Shown: positions 1 through 12,909, counted from the first letter of the stretch. The stretch is 64,000 nt of DNA from Ophiodon elongatus (GCA_016806645.1 JACSYO010001600.1:3496001-3560000); one strand, 5' to 3'. Numbers and translations: made by a program. The notes: generated by a model from the sequence alone, not told the origin.

Positions 1-2148
1 ACAATTACTTTTATTTGACAAAATGGCATTCACAATCATAGAAATAATATAATCTGTAACTTCATTGTGAAGTTACTTATAATGAGGTTGTACCCCAAAC
101 AGAAATCCAAAAACACTGGAAAGTAAAGTAGCGTCATTTCCCATTACAGATATAGAGCATTATTAAAATCCATTGTATTTAATCATGATTCAGAGCTTAT
201 AAGCAATTCTCATAAATCTATCATATATCAAAACAATCAAAACAATGTATTGTATGTTTCGAGCCTTTTTATGGATCCAGTTGTCTCCTGGACCACAAAC
301 AGAACATTAAGGGTTAAACTGTCGGACCTTTCCCTGGCTTTTTCTGTTCCTTTAGTTTACTTTATAGGTATAGGCTCCGTGCCAACATGGATAGCTTTTC
401 ACAGTGATATTAGCAACACAAATGACTCCATGTCCTCCTGACATCCTCTAAAGAGCTAAAGCAGAGATGTTGTCCTTCTTGTCCAACAGATCAGTAGCCT
501 ACAGTTATGTAACAGAGAGAAGACGTATTAATCAACATCATGTTTTTTTGTCCGAGTGTTTGACCTATGCCTCGAAGCTGCAGACATACCATATTACTGT
601 TTTTTATTCTAAAAGGTGCTGTGTACTTGACTGGGCTAAGTGCACCATGGGTTAAAAAAAAGCATTACTGTGACAGAGCATAGGCGGTTATTAGCACTCA
701 ATGCCTGGGGACAAGGAGAGCGTCCTCCTGCCCGCCAGTTGACATCCTAACCTCTGTGACTTCAATAACGGCCACACTTATGATTGAGATATGAGTTACA
801 CAAGGACACGAAAACACATGACACTGGATGTTAATCGCTGACAGTATCTTCTCAGTCCCATGTACATTAGGATATTACTGTCACATGATAGGCTGACTGT
901 GTAGCATAATCATGTGTATTATGAGGACATCTTTAAGGATATTCTCATAAGTAAATCATATTGTGCATAACAATAACAAAGTGATCAGTGGGGGCTTTAG
1001 AAGATTTTTAAGGCAGATGGCTCCCTCTGGTGTTGGCAGCTGATAATGTATGAGCATACATTTTTGGTCGATATGCATTGTAAAACATGATTCCAAACAC
1101 ATGAAGAAACAATATAACAGGTTTGAATAAAACATTTTGTGGAATTGAATCACTCACACGGGTGTTTTCAGACACCCTGGTTGTCATCTCTCTTTCTCTC
1201 CTGTTGAGTTCTGTTGCACCTCAGGTTTTTTTTTTACAAAAGCACATGTATAAATGATAAAATGAATGATGGTTATATTCTGCTTCAGTGTCTTCAGGCA
1301 TTGTGCATGCTGGCTTACCGTCACACTGTCACGTCTTATACTGGGGCACTTAAATAGAACAGCGCCATCGTTAAAGGGATTATAGCAGCTGGGATTTTCC
1401 GACTATGACAAGTTGAAATGTGAATGATTAGCTCTCTAATCAATAGAATAATTAAAAACACCTGGGTTTGCAGGGACAGAACTACACTCCACCTGAATAT
1501 GAAGTGATTTTCTGACATGCCTTTCTATAATAAGTCTACCATTAGGTCCTTCATAAAGTAATTGTAACTATCTCATCTAACCGCAGGCCTGTATGCTACG
1601 GGAAGTTACTTTGCAGTGCAAATTTGAGTATGTTTTACCTGATCCCTACCAGTAATTAAACTGGTCAGAAGAAAAACCCATTTTTCTTATCTCTTCTTAT
1701 TCAGTGTGAGAAATTGGTTTTAAGTCACCCTAATGTTTAATTCTAACTCTACTTTAAGATAAAGAGAGGGGAAGGGTGCAATGGTGGTGTCGGGGTTAAA
1801 GTTTTGTCCAGAACAAATCATATCCATTATTAAAATACACCATGGACTAATTTTGGTCCTCTCTAGTACAAGTTCTCCTTCATAATTTCATAATTTCCAT
1901 CCAGGTAAGTTTATAGAGATGAAGCTAAGTTTAATGTGATTCGGTCTGCTGATTTTTCAGTAATGTGCACAAGAACATATGACACATGAAACACATGAAT
2001 TCATGACAGCATTTAGCCTACTGAAGAAGATCATTGAAGATAATGTTCTCTACATGTTTCCATACAGAATATAATTAAATGTACATAAATACAATAAGTA
2101 TTACTAAATAAACAGTTTTAAATAAATCAACGTAATCGTACCTTGTCT
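1..2148. other. Intergenic DNA downstream of galnt15
   Basis: AT-rich sequence beyond the galnt15 poly(A) signals. Only short ORFs of 60-65 codons occur, without recognisable motifs or splice structure. I see no exon, RNA gene or clear transposon end here. A distant exon of a neighbouring gene cannot be excluded by eye. Confidence 0.5.
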
Positions 2149-2178
2149 TTTATTTCTTTAGAGACTCTGTTGTTTATT
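2149..2178 (-). terminator. galnt15: Poly(A) signals of galnt15
   Basis: Two AATAAA hexamers on the minus strand at 2178-2173 and 2154-2149, about 190-215 nt after the galnt15 stop codon. They are the first canonical signals downstream and imply a short 3' UTR. Confidence 0.55.
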
Positions 2179-2363
2179 ATCTAACAATAAATTGTATTTG
2201 CAATCCTTAAAACAGGAGCAAAAAAGCTGAGTGGCAAAGTGGAGCAAAAAAGGCATCTGTTTTTGTATTTGTATGCACCATTTTACTCCTGCGTGTTACT
2301 ATGCAAAGCACATAGTATATGATATTAGACATTAATAGCATGAATCCCTCCGTGCTCTCTGTA

Positions 2364-3028
2364 TCAGGCACCTTTAGGGGCTACTAGTTGCTCAAAGTGC
2401 CACTGTTGTCTGGGGTGATGGGTGCAGGGTCGCAGGAAGAGACCTCCTGTCTTTGCGTGGGTGTTGACTTCTCTTGGGCTGCTTGGTGTCAGACCTCCTT
2501 CCTTCACAACCTCCAGACATAACTCGGACTGCTGGTGAACGAGTTGACCGCTCAGCTGAAGCAGAAAACAGACGCAGTGAGTTAGCCAAACGCCTACTGT
2601 GACCATATACATCTAAAGTTGAACTCTGTGTCTTGCCTTTATGAACTTCCACTGGAGTCTGCTGGTGGTTGGTCGGTGTGTGGGGCACGGAGATAAGATC
2701 ACCCTCTCTCCACTGGCGTCCAAACACAAAGCCCCCATGGGACCCCAACGCACTTCAAACTCAGAGTTCAGATCGCAGTGCTGCAACGACAAGAGAGCTC
2801 ATCTTTGCCACTGTGTGTTACCTGTTTGTCTTCGATTTTCACAACTGTTGTCATGGTTACCTGGCTGCCCGTCCCACTGCATGGCGCTGCGTTCATGGCC
2901 CCACCCTGCGGTCCCAGTCCTCGGGGGTAGTCTGCACAGCTTCCAGTGCCGACATTGTACAGCTTTGGACAGGCAGAAATGGGACACATCAGTCATCGGT
3001 CATTGTCCATCAATGAGTGGAATAAATC

Positions 3029-3093
<65 letters not shown>

Positions 3094-5158
3094 CTCGCCT
3101 GACAGCATAGGCCTGTCCTGGGGGATGTAAAGTTGTGGATAAACTGTCGTCAGGTACCAGTGAAAGTTACGACAGCCCAGACTCCTCTTAAGCCGCAGAC
3201 GCTCTGTGATGTTAGGGCTCTCAGACTGCACAGAAGAAATAACAATTAGGTACTTACTTTTCTTTTTTATATTTGGTACACTCACCAACCAATCTCTCGG
3301 TCCCCACACCAAACATACACACCTGCCTGATGAAATGAGCAAGTGTGTCTCTCCTATAGAAGATCTTCCTGTATGCGTCCATCCAGGTGTCTGCGATCCG
3401 GATCTTGTTCCTCTGAAGCTGCTCCAGGTCTGGGAAGCGGTACGGCAGGGGATGATGGTCGAGATGGGCCACACGTGAGCAAGGAACCACCTCCATGGTG
3501 CCCCCGCATGACCACACCTGGGATAACGGGAACAGTAAAAACAGGTTTGTGTCCCTGTAGTTTTTGTGCCTTTTGTTGTATGGCAGTATTATATTTTGCA
3601 TGTTGATGCGCAAATTATGTTTTGTTTTGCATTTCAATCTGTGACATAACATGCTACAATTCCAAAATATTAATTTGAATGGTCATTAAGGAAAACAAGT
3701 GGCCATGTAACATTTTCTTCTCTTATTTGTCACCCGGCCCAGACATTCCCAGACCATTATTCAACCTGAGATTTCCATTTGCAAAAGGCATCATGTCCCA
3801 GAAAGACATTCCTAAGGCCCTGACAGAAGGGAACTAAATCAGCCAAAGCATCCCTATAAAGGGCTTACATGGTTTAAGATTAAAAAAACGAAAGAAATCT
3901 GTCATCTCTCTGTAATGTGTGAAATGGTGAATTGCAGATTTGGATGGAAAGTTGATGATTCTTTTCAATGCTTTACCCTGATTGACAGCTCAATTTGTTC
4001 CACTCCCCATAGCAGCATCCCAGGGTCGTAGGCTCCCACACTCTGGAAGAAATGTCTGTCAACGGCCACAACTCCGCCTCCTAACACTGGGCTCCTGTCA
4101 TAGACAGAATCTGCATCACTTTATTGGCCAAGAACAAACACAGAAATTTGTCTCTGTATCACAGGAGCAGAGAGACATTACAAACTTCAGAGTATTACAG
4201 TCTTAATTCACAAGGACAAACGGATCGCAGCACACAGCCACGAGCAATGGTCCCTTAAGTTAACTTGTGACTCCTTGTTAAAGATTATATATTTCTATGG
4301 GCTAAGAGCACTTAAAGCAAATATAACCTTACTTTGCCTCTAGGCCTAATGAGGTATAACTACACATTGAAAAGACAAGAGAAAAATTAACACATTTTCT
4401 TTTCTTTTAATCTTTTCTAACTTGTTTATCATCTCATGACCCCTCCTGTCAATCTTGCAGCCCCTTCGGGGGTCCCAACCCTCATGATGGGAAACATTGG
4501 CCTACAGGAAAGAAATAAAATGGTGTGTTTCCAGTTCACACATCTGCACACAAACAGAAAAAAAGATATAAGCAAAGTTGATCAGTGCTTCCTCTTAGCC
4601 CTCACTCAACATTACTTAGAGTAAATAGGTACATACTGTACTGAAAGCACAACTGACATCGTTTTGCTGTAAACTCACTGCACAGGTCGAACAGCTGAGT
4701 CTGGGTCTTTATCTTGCAGCTGAGGGTTAGATTCCCAGTAGAAGTCAAGTCTCCAGTCAAACACTCCCCTGACTGGCCACTGGGTGGCATTGTACTGAAA
4801 GCTCTGCCAGTCTATCACATCCATTATGGGCGACACCACTCTGGTCCTGCAAGGAGACCACACATCCATTTTTTTATTCAAATTTGTCCTTTTTCATTGA
4901 CATTCATCAAGTAAAGGGATTCAAAACGAGTTGTATGTTCTGAATGATAAGCACGCTCCTGTCAGTCAAAGATTTAGAAGAATAAGCACATTTAAAATTC
5001 CTAACCATCCTCCCTTGGTTATATTTTCACTTATTATTCAAAGCATGTGCAGTAAGATTTGTACTGAGAAAAGGAAAGTGTTTCCTCATTAGTGTGTGTG
5101 CGTGTGTGTGTGTGTGTGTGTGTATGTGTGTGTGTGTGCGTGTGTGTGTATGTTTGCA

Positions 5159-5213
<55 letters not shown>

Positions 5214-7021
5214 TTATAACTGTAAATATCTGTGTTAGAATATGATGGCTTAAGTCACAGAAGTCAAATTCAGAGACAGACTGTCTTTTGTTGGGGTCTG
5301 TTCTAGTTCACACATGTTACTTGAAATGTTTCTCCCAAGAGGCCATGTGTGATGTGATGCTCAGAAGAAATGGAATGAAGAGATTAAAGAGAGCAAGAAA
5401 TGGGCGAAGGGTCAAACATGTGGCTGAGAGAGTTTAGTGGTTGCAGACTGCAGGTCTGAGAGTTCAGCCTAATTACCTAGTATAACAAGAGCTACACTGC
5501 AGGCAGCCTGAGACATAAGAGCCAAATCATGAGAGCTGCAACTTTGTACACACACAGCACATCTATCCCATGGTTGATTAATGAGTACGGACAACTGATA
5601 ACTCTGAACCCTCCGTCTTCTCACTTCTCTCAAGTGGTTCTGTCAAACAGCAGAACACAGTGGAGAAACGAGCAGGCCGACTTGGGCACAGATGCTGGGT
5701 TTATATATTTTTTTAGATTTAACCAGATTTATAATTATTGTCGTTAGGAATTGGACATTGGAATAACAAGAGTTTTGCACTGCTGTTCATTACTTTTGTA
5801 GGCTACATAATTAGATTAAATGGTACCTGTCCTGGGCCACTCTCTCCAGCAGTGGTTCCAGCCAACCCTTCTGGCATTCACAGTGGGAGTCCATGAACAC
5901 CAGCACCTCTCCTGCAGCTCTGGCAGCACCCAGAGTACGGCACCCTCCAACACCCAGGCGCTTGGTGCTGCGGATCAAATGCACCCCCTCCAGATGAGAC
6001 ACATATTCACTTAGCACACTCTTCAGGTGACCTGAGAAGTGAACAGAAACAAATACATTGGCATGCGGTCAGTACAGGTCAAGTGGATGGATGGATGGAT
6101 GGATGGATGGATGGATGGATGGATGGATGGATGGATGGATGGATGGATGGATGGATGAGGACAGATCGGTGAACTCACCGTGCTGGCTTAGGTCGTCCAC
6201 CAACAGGACCTCCTGTAGATACTGTTTGGGTGCAGTATCCAGCACGCTGTGCACGGTGCGCAGGAGTGTGGACCAAGCCTCGTCATGGAAACAGATAACA
6301 ACAGTGGCCGACGGCAGCGACTCGCTGTACTGCTCCCCCAAACACCTGGGAAACAAATGCACACTGTCAAAGTGGCTACAGTATTTTACTTGGGACGCGT
6401 TTCAATACCAAAGTCGGGGTCATTTCAGTGCCAAGGTTTTGCTGTATATTTTCAGTCGTGCGCCTTGGACCCCGCGTCGTGCACTCACGCATTCTGGCGC
6501 GCCTCGGGCAGCCTGCGATGCAGTGATATCCTCTCGCTGAACACCTCGTTGAAACCGTACTTCTGCACCGCAGACAGCTCCACATCTCCCTCCATGCCCT
6601 CTGGTTGTAGCCGCGCTACTTTCCCCATTTCACCGTGCGTCGGAGGCGCAGGCGCGCGGGAATCCTTGTTCGCTCCGGGGAGAAGCACCTTGTAACTCCC
6701 TTTCTTCTGCGGCGGGTTCTTGGTTCCCTGCGCCGATGCCACGAATAAAAGCTGGTCTTCTTGCAGCGATTTTAGCGGGGCGAGATCGACACCTAGCTCT
6801 AATGCAGGGTCCCGGGAGTCCACGATCACCTCCAGGTCCGGTGCATTGTGAATCCGCTGGAGGGGCCGGCGGGGAGGGCCAGGATTCTGATGACTGTGGT
6901 CCCGTCGCCGGTTGCTAAAGAGGTCCGAGAGCGCCAGAGTAACCAGGGTGAACCCGAGGAGCAGCAGCCAGAGGCAGAGCATCCTCCTCCGGACAGCTAT
7001 AGCTCTGCCCCGCAGCCTCAT
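2364..7021 (-). CDS. galnt15: Polypeptide N-acetylgalactosaminyltransferase 15, ten coding exons
   Basis: Exons on the minus strand in order: 7021-6489, 6345-6179, 6031-5827, 4846-4679, 4094-3977, 3517-3323, 3225-3094, 2962-2861, 2780-2637, 2555-2364. They sum to 1956 bp (651 aa plus stop); human GALNT15 is about 639 aa. The family transfers GalNAc from UDP-GalNAc to Ser/Thr in the Golgi (mucin-type O-glycosylation). Visible: basic N-terminus and signal anchor (about residues 14-32), a stem with the family segment SLQEDQLL, catalytic domain with the metal-binding DSH (281-283) and a later His (415), then a ricin-type lectin domain (about 507-651) with CLD-like and QW motifs. The stem matches GALNT15 better than other family members. 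The start at 7021 is chosen because it puts the anchor at the N-terminus; an in-frame upstream ATG at 7156 would add 45 residues. Oddities: WGVEQIE replaces the usual WGGENxE, and the last intron (2636-2556) begins with GC. Confidence 0.9.
3031..3090. repeat. (GT)n microsatellite next to the galnt15 exon 7 donor
   Basis: About 30 uninterrupted GT units. On the gene strand this is a CA repeat starting at the fourth base of intron 7, so it directly follows the splice donor GTAACA at 3093. It fills nearly half of the 131-bp intron. Confidence 0.97.
5093..5214. repeat. Compound (TG)n / (TGCG)n microsatellite in galnt15 intron 3
   Basis: An interrupted TG repeat (about 5093-5150) passes into a clean tetranucleotide TGCG array (about 5158-5213). 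Confidence 0.95.
6084..6157. repeat. (TGGA)n tetranucleotide array in galnt15 intron 2
   Basis: About 18 perfect tandem GGAT units lying 16-22 bp from the galnt15 exon 2 donor region (exon 2 ends at 6179). Likely length-polymorphic. Confidence 0.97.
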
Positions 7022-8842
7022 GATGATGAGTGCAGAGGAGAGGGCGACACGAAGTTGGCCCGGTGCTGTCTGGACTGCCCCATGTTTGAGCTTTGACTCA
7101 ACTTTGAAGTCGATTAAATTTCCCCAAAGTGATGAGGTTCGACAGAGATTAACCAAAAAGTAGAAAAAGAAACAACTCGCGCATTAGTCTCCTGGAGTGC
7201 AGCTCCGCATCCATCCAGCAGACCTGGGACAGGTCTCAAGACAAGCTCTCAACTTCTTCTTCTTCTGGTGCTGGAGGTGCGCAGACTTTGCCTCTCATCC
7301 CGCGGTCCTAAAGCCCGCGCAAAGATGAGCTCATAACGACTTGAAGATGCACCTGATACATCCACCTGCTGCTACACCTGCTGAGTTGATCCTCAAAGCA
7401 ATCTCAACTCCTGATAACAATGATTAAAGCACCCTTTACTAAAACAAACTCTAATGGGGAAATACTACAATTCCAGCTCCCACGCATGAATTGTATTCAA
7501 ACAGTCAGTTTTCTGTTTTTCAATGTTATATGAGTCTATTTAGGGATTTGAATGTATGTGTGACTCAGTAGTTAGTTTTAATAGGCTATCATATGTGGCC
7601 GATATAACTGTCATGACTTGTACAGGATCCTAAAACTCTGAATTCCTAAACTCGGTATGTTTATAAGGCCACATTTCTATGGAATGAGAACGTGTTTTTA
7701 TGTTTCCTCCAGTTTGTGTGTGTGTGTGTGTGAGAGTCGACTTGGTACAGGCGTCTACCCGGTGCGTCACACATCAAAGATTGCTCTCTCCGGCCAGCTG
7801 GCGGTGAGCCTCGCAGTCCCATGACCGTCTGTCGGTGCCGGGAAGCGGGGCGGTCGCAGCTTCCATCTCCACAGCTCTCCGAGGAGATCTTGGCAGCTTA
7901 GGCATCTGTTTTCAACTGAGTGGAGACAAAGACCTCAGTTTCAGTTTTATTTTTCATTTTCCTTTCTTTTCTCTTTGGAAAATAGTTTTTCCTTCTTTAT
8001 CACAGTGAATTTAACCCAACCTACGCGTGGCACCAAATCAATGATGAATTGTGAAAGGCAAAAACACCCAAAAAGTCATCTGAGGATTTCAATGGAAACA
8101 GATTTCTTAATGCACTTTCCAAGCGTGATTGTCTTGATGGTGATGGCCAACGAAAGGTCAGACTGTACCCAAGTTTTCTTCCCCACATCGGTAGAAATGA
8201 AGACCATCTGTGTCCGCTCGCTTCACGAGCTCTGTTCTGTGTTATGGCTGACTGGAGCTGTGAAAGAGCACAGCATGCACAGCATGGCAGTGCAGCAGTG
8301 GACGCTTTGAAGCCGTGGCTGCAGTCAGAGACCAGTGCATCCTGCTGCTGGTGGTGGTGACTGTCTGGTTGTGTCTGAGTGAGAGGGCGGGATTAGCAGC
8401 CCACTGCTTTCCTCCCACTCAACACAAAGACACTCACCTCTGCTCAGAATGACAGGGCAGGAGGGCTTCTGATGATTGTGATTACTGTACACACAGAGAA
8501 GGGAGGGGACACCTGGGGAGTCAGACTGGGAAGTTGAAAGAGCAAGAAGATGAGGGTGTTGCAAAGAGGACGCAAATCAAAGAGAGATGAAAGCTCAGTG
8601 ACAGAAAGACAGAAGAGCCTGTAGCTTGACTTCTGTCTTCTTGTGGGATTGTGTTTACAGGCCTCAAGACTGAAAAGGAAGAAAGTCTTCGTGTATTTCC
8701 AGTGCTTCAGTGAAGACTCCCATATGTTCCGTCCCGCCGCCAAAACGCACACCGAATTGAAGTTTCCACTGCCAGCACACTTGCAGACACACACATAAAC
8801 GGCGAAAGAACATGGACACACACATTTATGGACACGCACGTT

Positions 8843-9068
8843 GACACACACACACACACACACATATTGAAGGTCCAGTCCACATGCTCAGGAATGTGCC
8901 TGCATTCCACCATCCGACTAGAAGCCAGAGCTGTAAATGAGAAGGCATGGCAAGTACTCGCATGTATCCTCACACACGCGCACACACACACACACACACA
9001 CACAGACACACACACACACACACACAGAGAGAGAGAGAACACAGAGAGAACAGAGAGAGACAGAGAGA
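8843..9068. repeat. CA and GA microsatellites
   Basis: (CA)n at about 8843-8864 and about 8977-9026, followed by an imperfect (GA)n tract to about 9068. Several apparent ORFs here are simply translated CA repeats. Confidence 0.95.
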
Positions 9069-9949
9069 ATAATAGTGACTTTTGGCAGCACAATGCATTT
9101 AGGTTATTGTTCATTCATATTCCTGTTTTACAAGCAGTGAGCTGGAGCCTTCAGTTCTGCTGAAAAAAAAGAGACCGAAAGATTCCACTCAACATTTTGA
9201 GTTCAAAACACGCCTGTTCAGAATGGACTGAATGCTTGGCCGGTGCTGTTGCTGCTTGCAGAGTTATAAACAACTTCACACTCAACACCAGGTTTCCTTG
9301 GGTCCTCAGCAATACAACTGCCATAACATATTTGAGTCAAACACCCATTGGTCAGAAACACCAGTGAGATAGGCCTACAGTCTGGTTCATAGGAAAAAAC
9401 ACCAGGGGCAGACTTCACTTTTAGACAAGATTGGCAAGCCCAAGGGCTCCAAACTAAAAGGGCCCTAGCAGCTTTTTATGTAATGATGTTTAGATATGAA
9501 AAATATTGAATCGTGTTACTCTTCAAACTCGTTGTAGCCCAAAATAGCTTACAAAAGGCCACCGAAGGACGTAGAAAAATATGCAACTCACCGGTATACT
9601 ACTTAATGTGTACTTCTACTTCAGAGGAAAACATTGTAGCACTACATTCACCTGTCAGAGAAATGTTACTGGTTACGTCGGAGATCCAGATTTGACTCAC
9701 AAAATGTAACAATGAAATATGATGCACCATTATTCATTCAAATAAATCCAGCCTCATATTTGAATTGAAAGCTCCCCCTTGAACAGAAGTTAAGTCAACT
9801 TTCACAATTTACTTAAAGTAAAAATGTGAATACAGAACTTTTACTGAGCACCATTAATAATTTTACTATTATTCTATTTTTAGCTTTTTAATGTTTTACT
9901 GACTATTTGTAATGTTTAAATAAATGTTCTTAATTGTGTTTAAATCTTC

Positions 9950-10050
9950 TTTTCTTTTGCATTATGTTTTGATACTTTTAATGGTTTTATGTGAAGCACT
10001 TTGAATTGCCCTGTTGTTGAAATGTGCTGTACAAATAAACTTGCCTTGCC
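9950..10050 (+). mobile_element. Probable 3' tail of a teleost LINE-type retroelement
   Basis: The segment with GCACTTTGAATTGCC and ending in ACAAATAAACTTGCCTTGCC resembles a tail that recurs widely in teleost genomes as the 3' end of interspersed retroelements. No reverse transcriptase reading frame is attached, so this is a 5'-truncated relic. The family assignment is from memory and is not firm. Confidence 0.45.
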
Positions 10051-10629
10051 TATTAATAGTTTATAATTTTACTGTGGCACCATCTTTGATTTGCCTTCTT
10101 CTTCGACAACTGGCAATACCGTCATTCCCAGTTAGCGAAAGGGTGGAAAGTAAAGCGGGACCGTGTTTACCTGGAGCTCTCAAATCATAAACTCCACCCC
10201 TGAAACTCACACACACAGATCACCATAACTCATAAACATCGTGAGATAGCCTACACTTTAGTCATTTCCATAGTGTCGTATTAGTGTCTCGGTTTGACCG
10301 AAGCAGCTCGGTTGACATTCTGGTTTGGGTCTGCTTCCAGTTGTCTGTCTGCTCCTGTTGACACGCTGGACGTCTGCAGAGCCCTGAAGCCCCGCCCACG
10401 CTCCGACCCAGAGAGACGTTCACGTGTTTATTTAAAAGTCCGACAAAAGCACTCCCTTAGCTCCGCAGCGATACGCAGCCAGATGAGCGGTTCTCGAGAT
10501 ATGCGAAGGACGTACAGACAGACAAAGATGCATTGCTGTATGAAGTTAAAACTATTAGATGATTAATCTAAAATTCCCTATACAGAAAATGAACATGCCA
10601 CACTTTTGATTATTGACTAATCATTTAAA

Positions 10630-10735
10630 GGGGAACACCACCTAAATTAAGAACTCCAATACCTTATTTCTATGGCCGAAGAAAGTTCATGTTTCAACTT
10701 TCCTAGGCCATAGAAATAACATATTGGAGTTCTGC
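10630..10735. mobile_element. Hairpin-forming repeat, probable MITE fragment
   Basis: Two arms of about 38 nt (10650-10687 and 10696-10732) are reverse complements with a few mismatches: GAACTCCAATA...TTTCTATGGCC pairs with GGCCATAGAAA...TATTGGAGTTC. The loop is short. Such foldbacks are typical of non-autonomous DNA elements in fish. The outer ends and target-site duplication were not located. Confidence 0.45.
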
Positions 10736-11012
10736 TCTCTCTCAGAAGTGCGTCTTACATTTATGATGTCGTCAAGTAGCCTATACAGTCTGGATCTGAT
10801 CCATAAACAATAAATGGGAGACTGGTTTTAGTTGTTTCCTTCTTTATACCAAAATGAGCTTTATCCCAATGTAGTGTTCTCAGTTTCGAAACAGACTTGG
10901 ATAGTAGACTTCTGATATATTATAGAATAGAAGATTAATCAATTAATCGAGAAAATAATCATAAAAATAATCAATACCTAAAATTATACTTAGTTGCAGT
11001 TATATAAAAGGA

Positions 11013-11042
11013 TAAGCGGTTTGGATAATGGATGGATGGATG
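11013..11042 (+). repeat. Short (GGAT)n tail of an interspersed repeat
   Basis: The text GATAAGCGGTTTGGATAATGG followed by GATG units is a common 3' terminus of dispersed fish repeats. Only three to four units remain. Confidence 0.4.
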
Positions 11043-12301
11043 CAGTTATATATGTGTTCTAAAAGGTTGCACTGTTTACGTTATGTGTTGTCTTATAGGG
11101 ATTTGTCAATTTAATTGTATTATATTGGGGGGGAAGTAGATACAATAATACATAAATTAGTTTTGGCAATGAATGACATTAATATATATGCTATATGATT
11201 GGATTTGAGGGAGTGAGATATTGCCCCACCAACCTCCAGCTTTCCTACACGTTTCTAGAAGCTGCGGAGAGGTGCTGCCCCCTACTGGGGTATAAACAGT
11301 ACTGATGTCAACAGTTTTTCTACATTTCATCTTCATTTGACAAAAAAATTATCTTAATTCAGAGTCAATTTACTAGATTTCTCTAAGATTTCTTCAGTCA
11401 CATCTCGTGGCCCTCATCAGTGGATTTGTTCAGCTGTCATGAAGTTGGATTGAATGAATCCAGCTCAACATATGGTGTTTTGTTTCTGACATTCCGTTAT
11501 GTTTCCCAACAAAACGGATGAAAACACGTGACCACTCACGAAAGCTATTAGTAAATTGTGTGTTGTGTTACCTGACTGACTTTATCAGCCATTAATTAAA
11601 CACTCTAATGCCACTGAAATACCAACAAAGTCAGATCCATTAGTTATCAGACCTTAAGATCGCAAAGTAGGATTTTACATCTCTGGATTTGATTTCCACA
11701 CAGCTGGACTTTAAGGAATCTTTTAAACGAGTTATCATCTGTCATCCTGGAGCACGAGATACAGACCAAACGATCACCTTATGTGTTGATTAACAGTGTA
11801 GCTTTTTCTTAATTAATATAAAAAGTCGTGGATGACTTTCAGAAATATTTATTTTCAATTCTCATTCAAGGATATTACAAAGTATATCTGTATATTTAGT
11901 TGCTACTTGCTGTTTCAAAGTCTGAACATCCCCCTTTTTTTGCTCATCTTTTGGTTCTCATTGGAATTAATAGACTATTGTAAATCAGTAGCAGACCATT
12001 GCTTTCATCTCCCCAATATTGTGGGCATTCACAATGAAATTTCAACTTTTTTTTCTCTGTGTGTTGGAGAATTGATGAAACAAATTTTTCCCGTGCCTTC
12101 TGAACAGAAATTGAGTTTCCAAACTCTCCTTGTGATAGCAGAGGACCCGCTGGAGCAGTGACGTTAGTCACATGTCGGACTGTGTTGAAGAACGAAGGCG
12201 ACGCCAGACGCTCTCCTTCTGCTTTTTGGGGGACGCAGCTGTGGCGCAACAGCCCGCTCGGCCCTCACGTCTCACGCATCCTTGTGCGGTGCGTTTCATT
12301 G

Positions 12302-12310
12302 TGACTCAGC
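12302..12310 (+). promoter_or_regulatory. gpnmb: TGACTCAGC antioxidant-response/AP-1-like motif
   Basis: Matches the core TGACnnnGC bound by NRF2/small MAF and contains an AP-1 TGACTCA. It lies 29 bp before a perfect M-box, about 0.87 kb upstream of the gpnmb start codon. Function is inferred from motif and position only. Confidence 0.35.
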
Positions 12311-12338
12311 GCGATGAAACTAATGGATCAAATAATGG

Positions 12339-12349
12339 AGTCATGTGCT
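12339..12349 (+). promoter_or_regulatory. gpnmb: Perfect M-box (AGTCATGTGCT) upstream of gpnmb
   Basis: The 11-mer is identical to the M-box described for pigment-cell promoters such as tyrosinase, bound by MITF/TFE factors. GPNMB is an established MITF-family target in mammals. The site lies about 0.83 kb upstream of the start codon. Related TCACATG or TCATGTG E-boxes occur at 12168-12174, 12910-12916 and 12970-12976. Confidence 0.5.
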
Positions 12350-12909
12350 CAGCTGTCACACGCGGACTTTGAAGTTTATCAGGCGTTCATAAAAAATTAA
12401 TCACAACCTAAATATATGCATATGATGCAATTATGTAATTATATCAGCCTACATTTAATAGGTAACGATGAGACAGATTTAGGCACGTTGCATCCCATGT
12501 TTGTCCCTTTTATTTATCATATTTCTCCATTCAGGCAATGGTCAAAATATGGATACATTTTCTTGAAATGTTGACAAAATGTATCTGGTGTGAAATAGTT
12601 TTATTCGTATATGAAAAGCAAGAGTCCAGCAAGTTTAGCGATCAAATCGTGTAAGATGAAGACAAAGATAAGTTATCGAAAATAAATGTTGTTGATACTA
12701 AGTAAGTTGATATAAGAGACATTATACAAACATTATAATCACATTTTGTCAAAATAATCAAACAATAAATCATTCACATTGATACAAAAAAAAGTTTAGA
12801 TTACTGAATAAATAGGAGTTCCTTCGAAATAAAAGCCTTAATCATTTTTTTATCAGGGCAAAGGGAGAGGGGGCGTGCGCAAACCTTGTGTCCTCGCGCA
12901 TCTCGTCGC

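Noticed and set aside
2641..3102. 153-codon plus-strand ORF
   Set aside because: Antisense shadow of galnt15 exons 8-9, ending in a translated GT repeat.
10294..10566. 90-codon ORF in a GC-richer patch
   Set aside because: No family similarity, no splice or poly(A) context, and it is close to transposon remnants.
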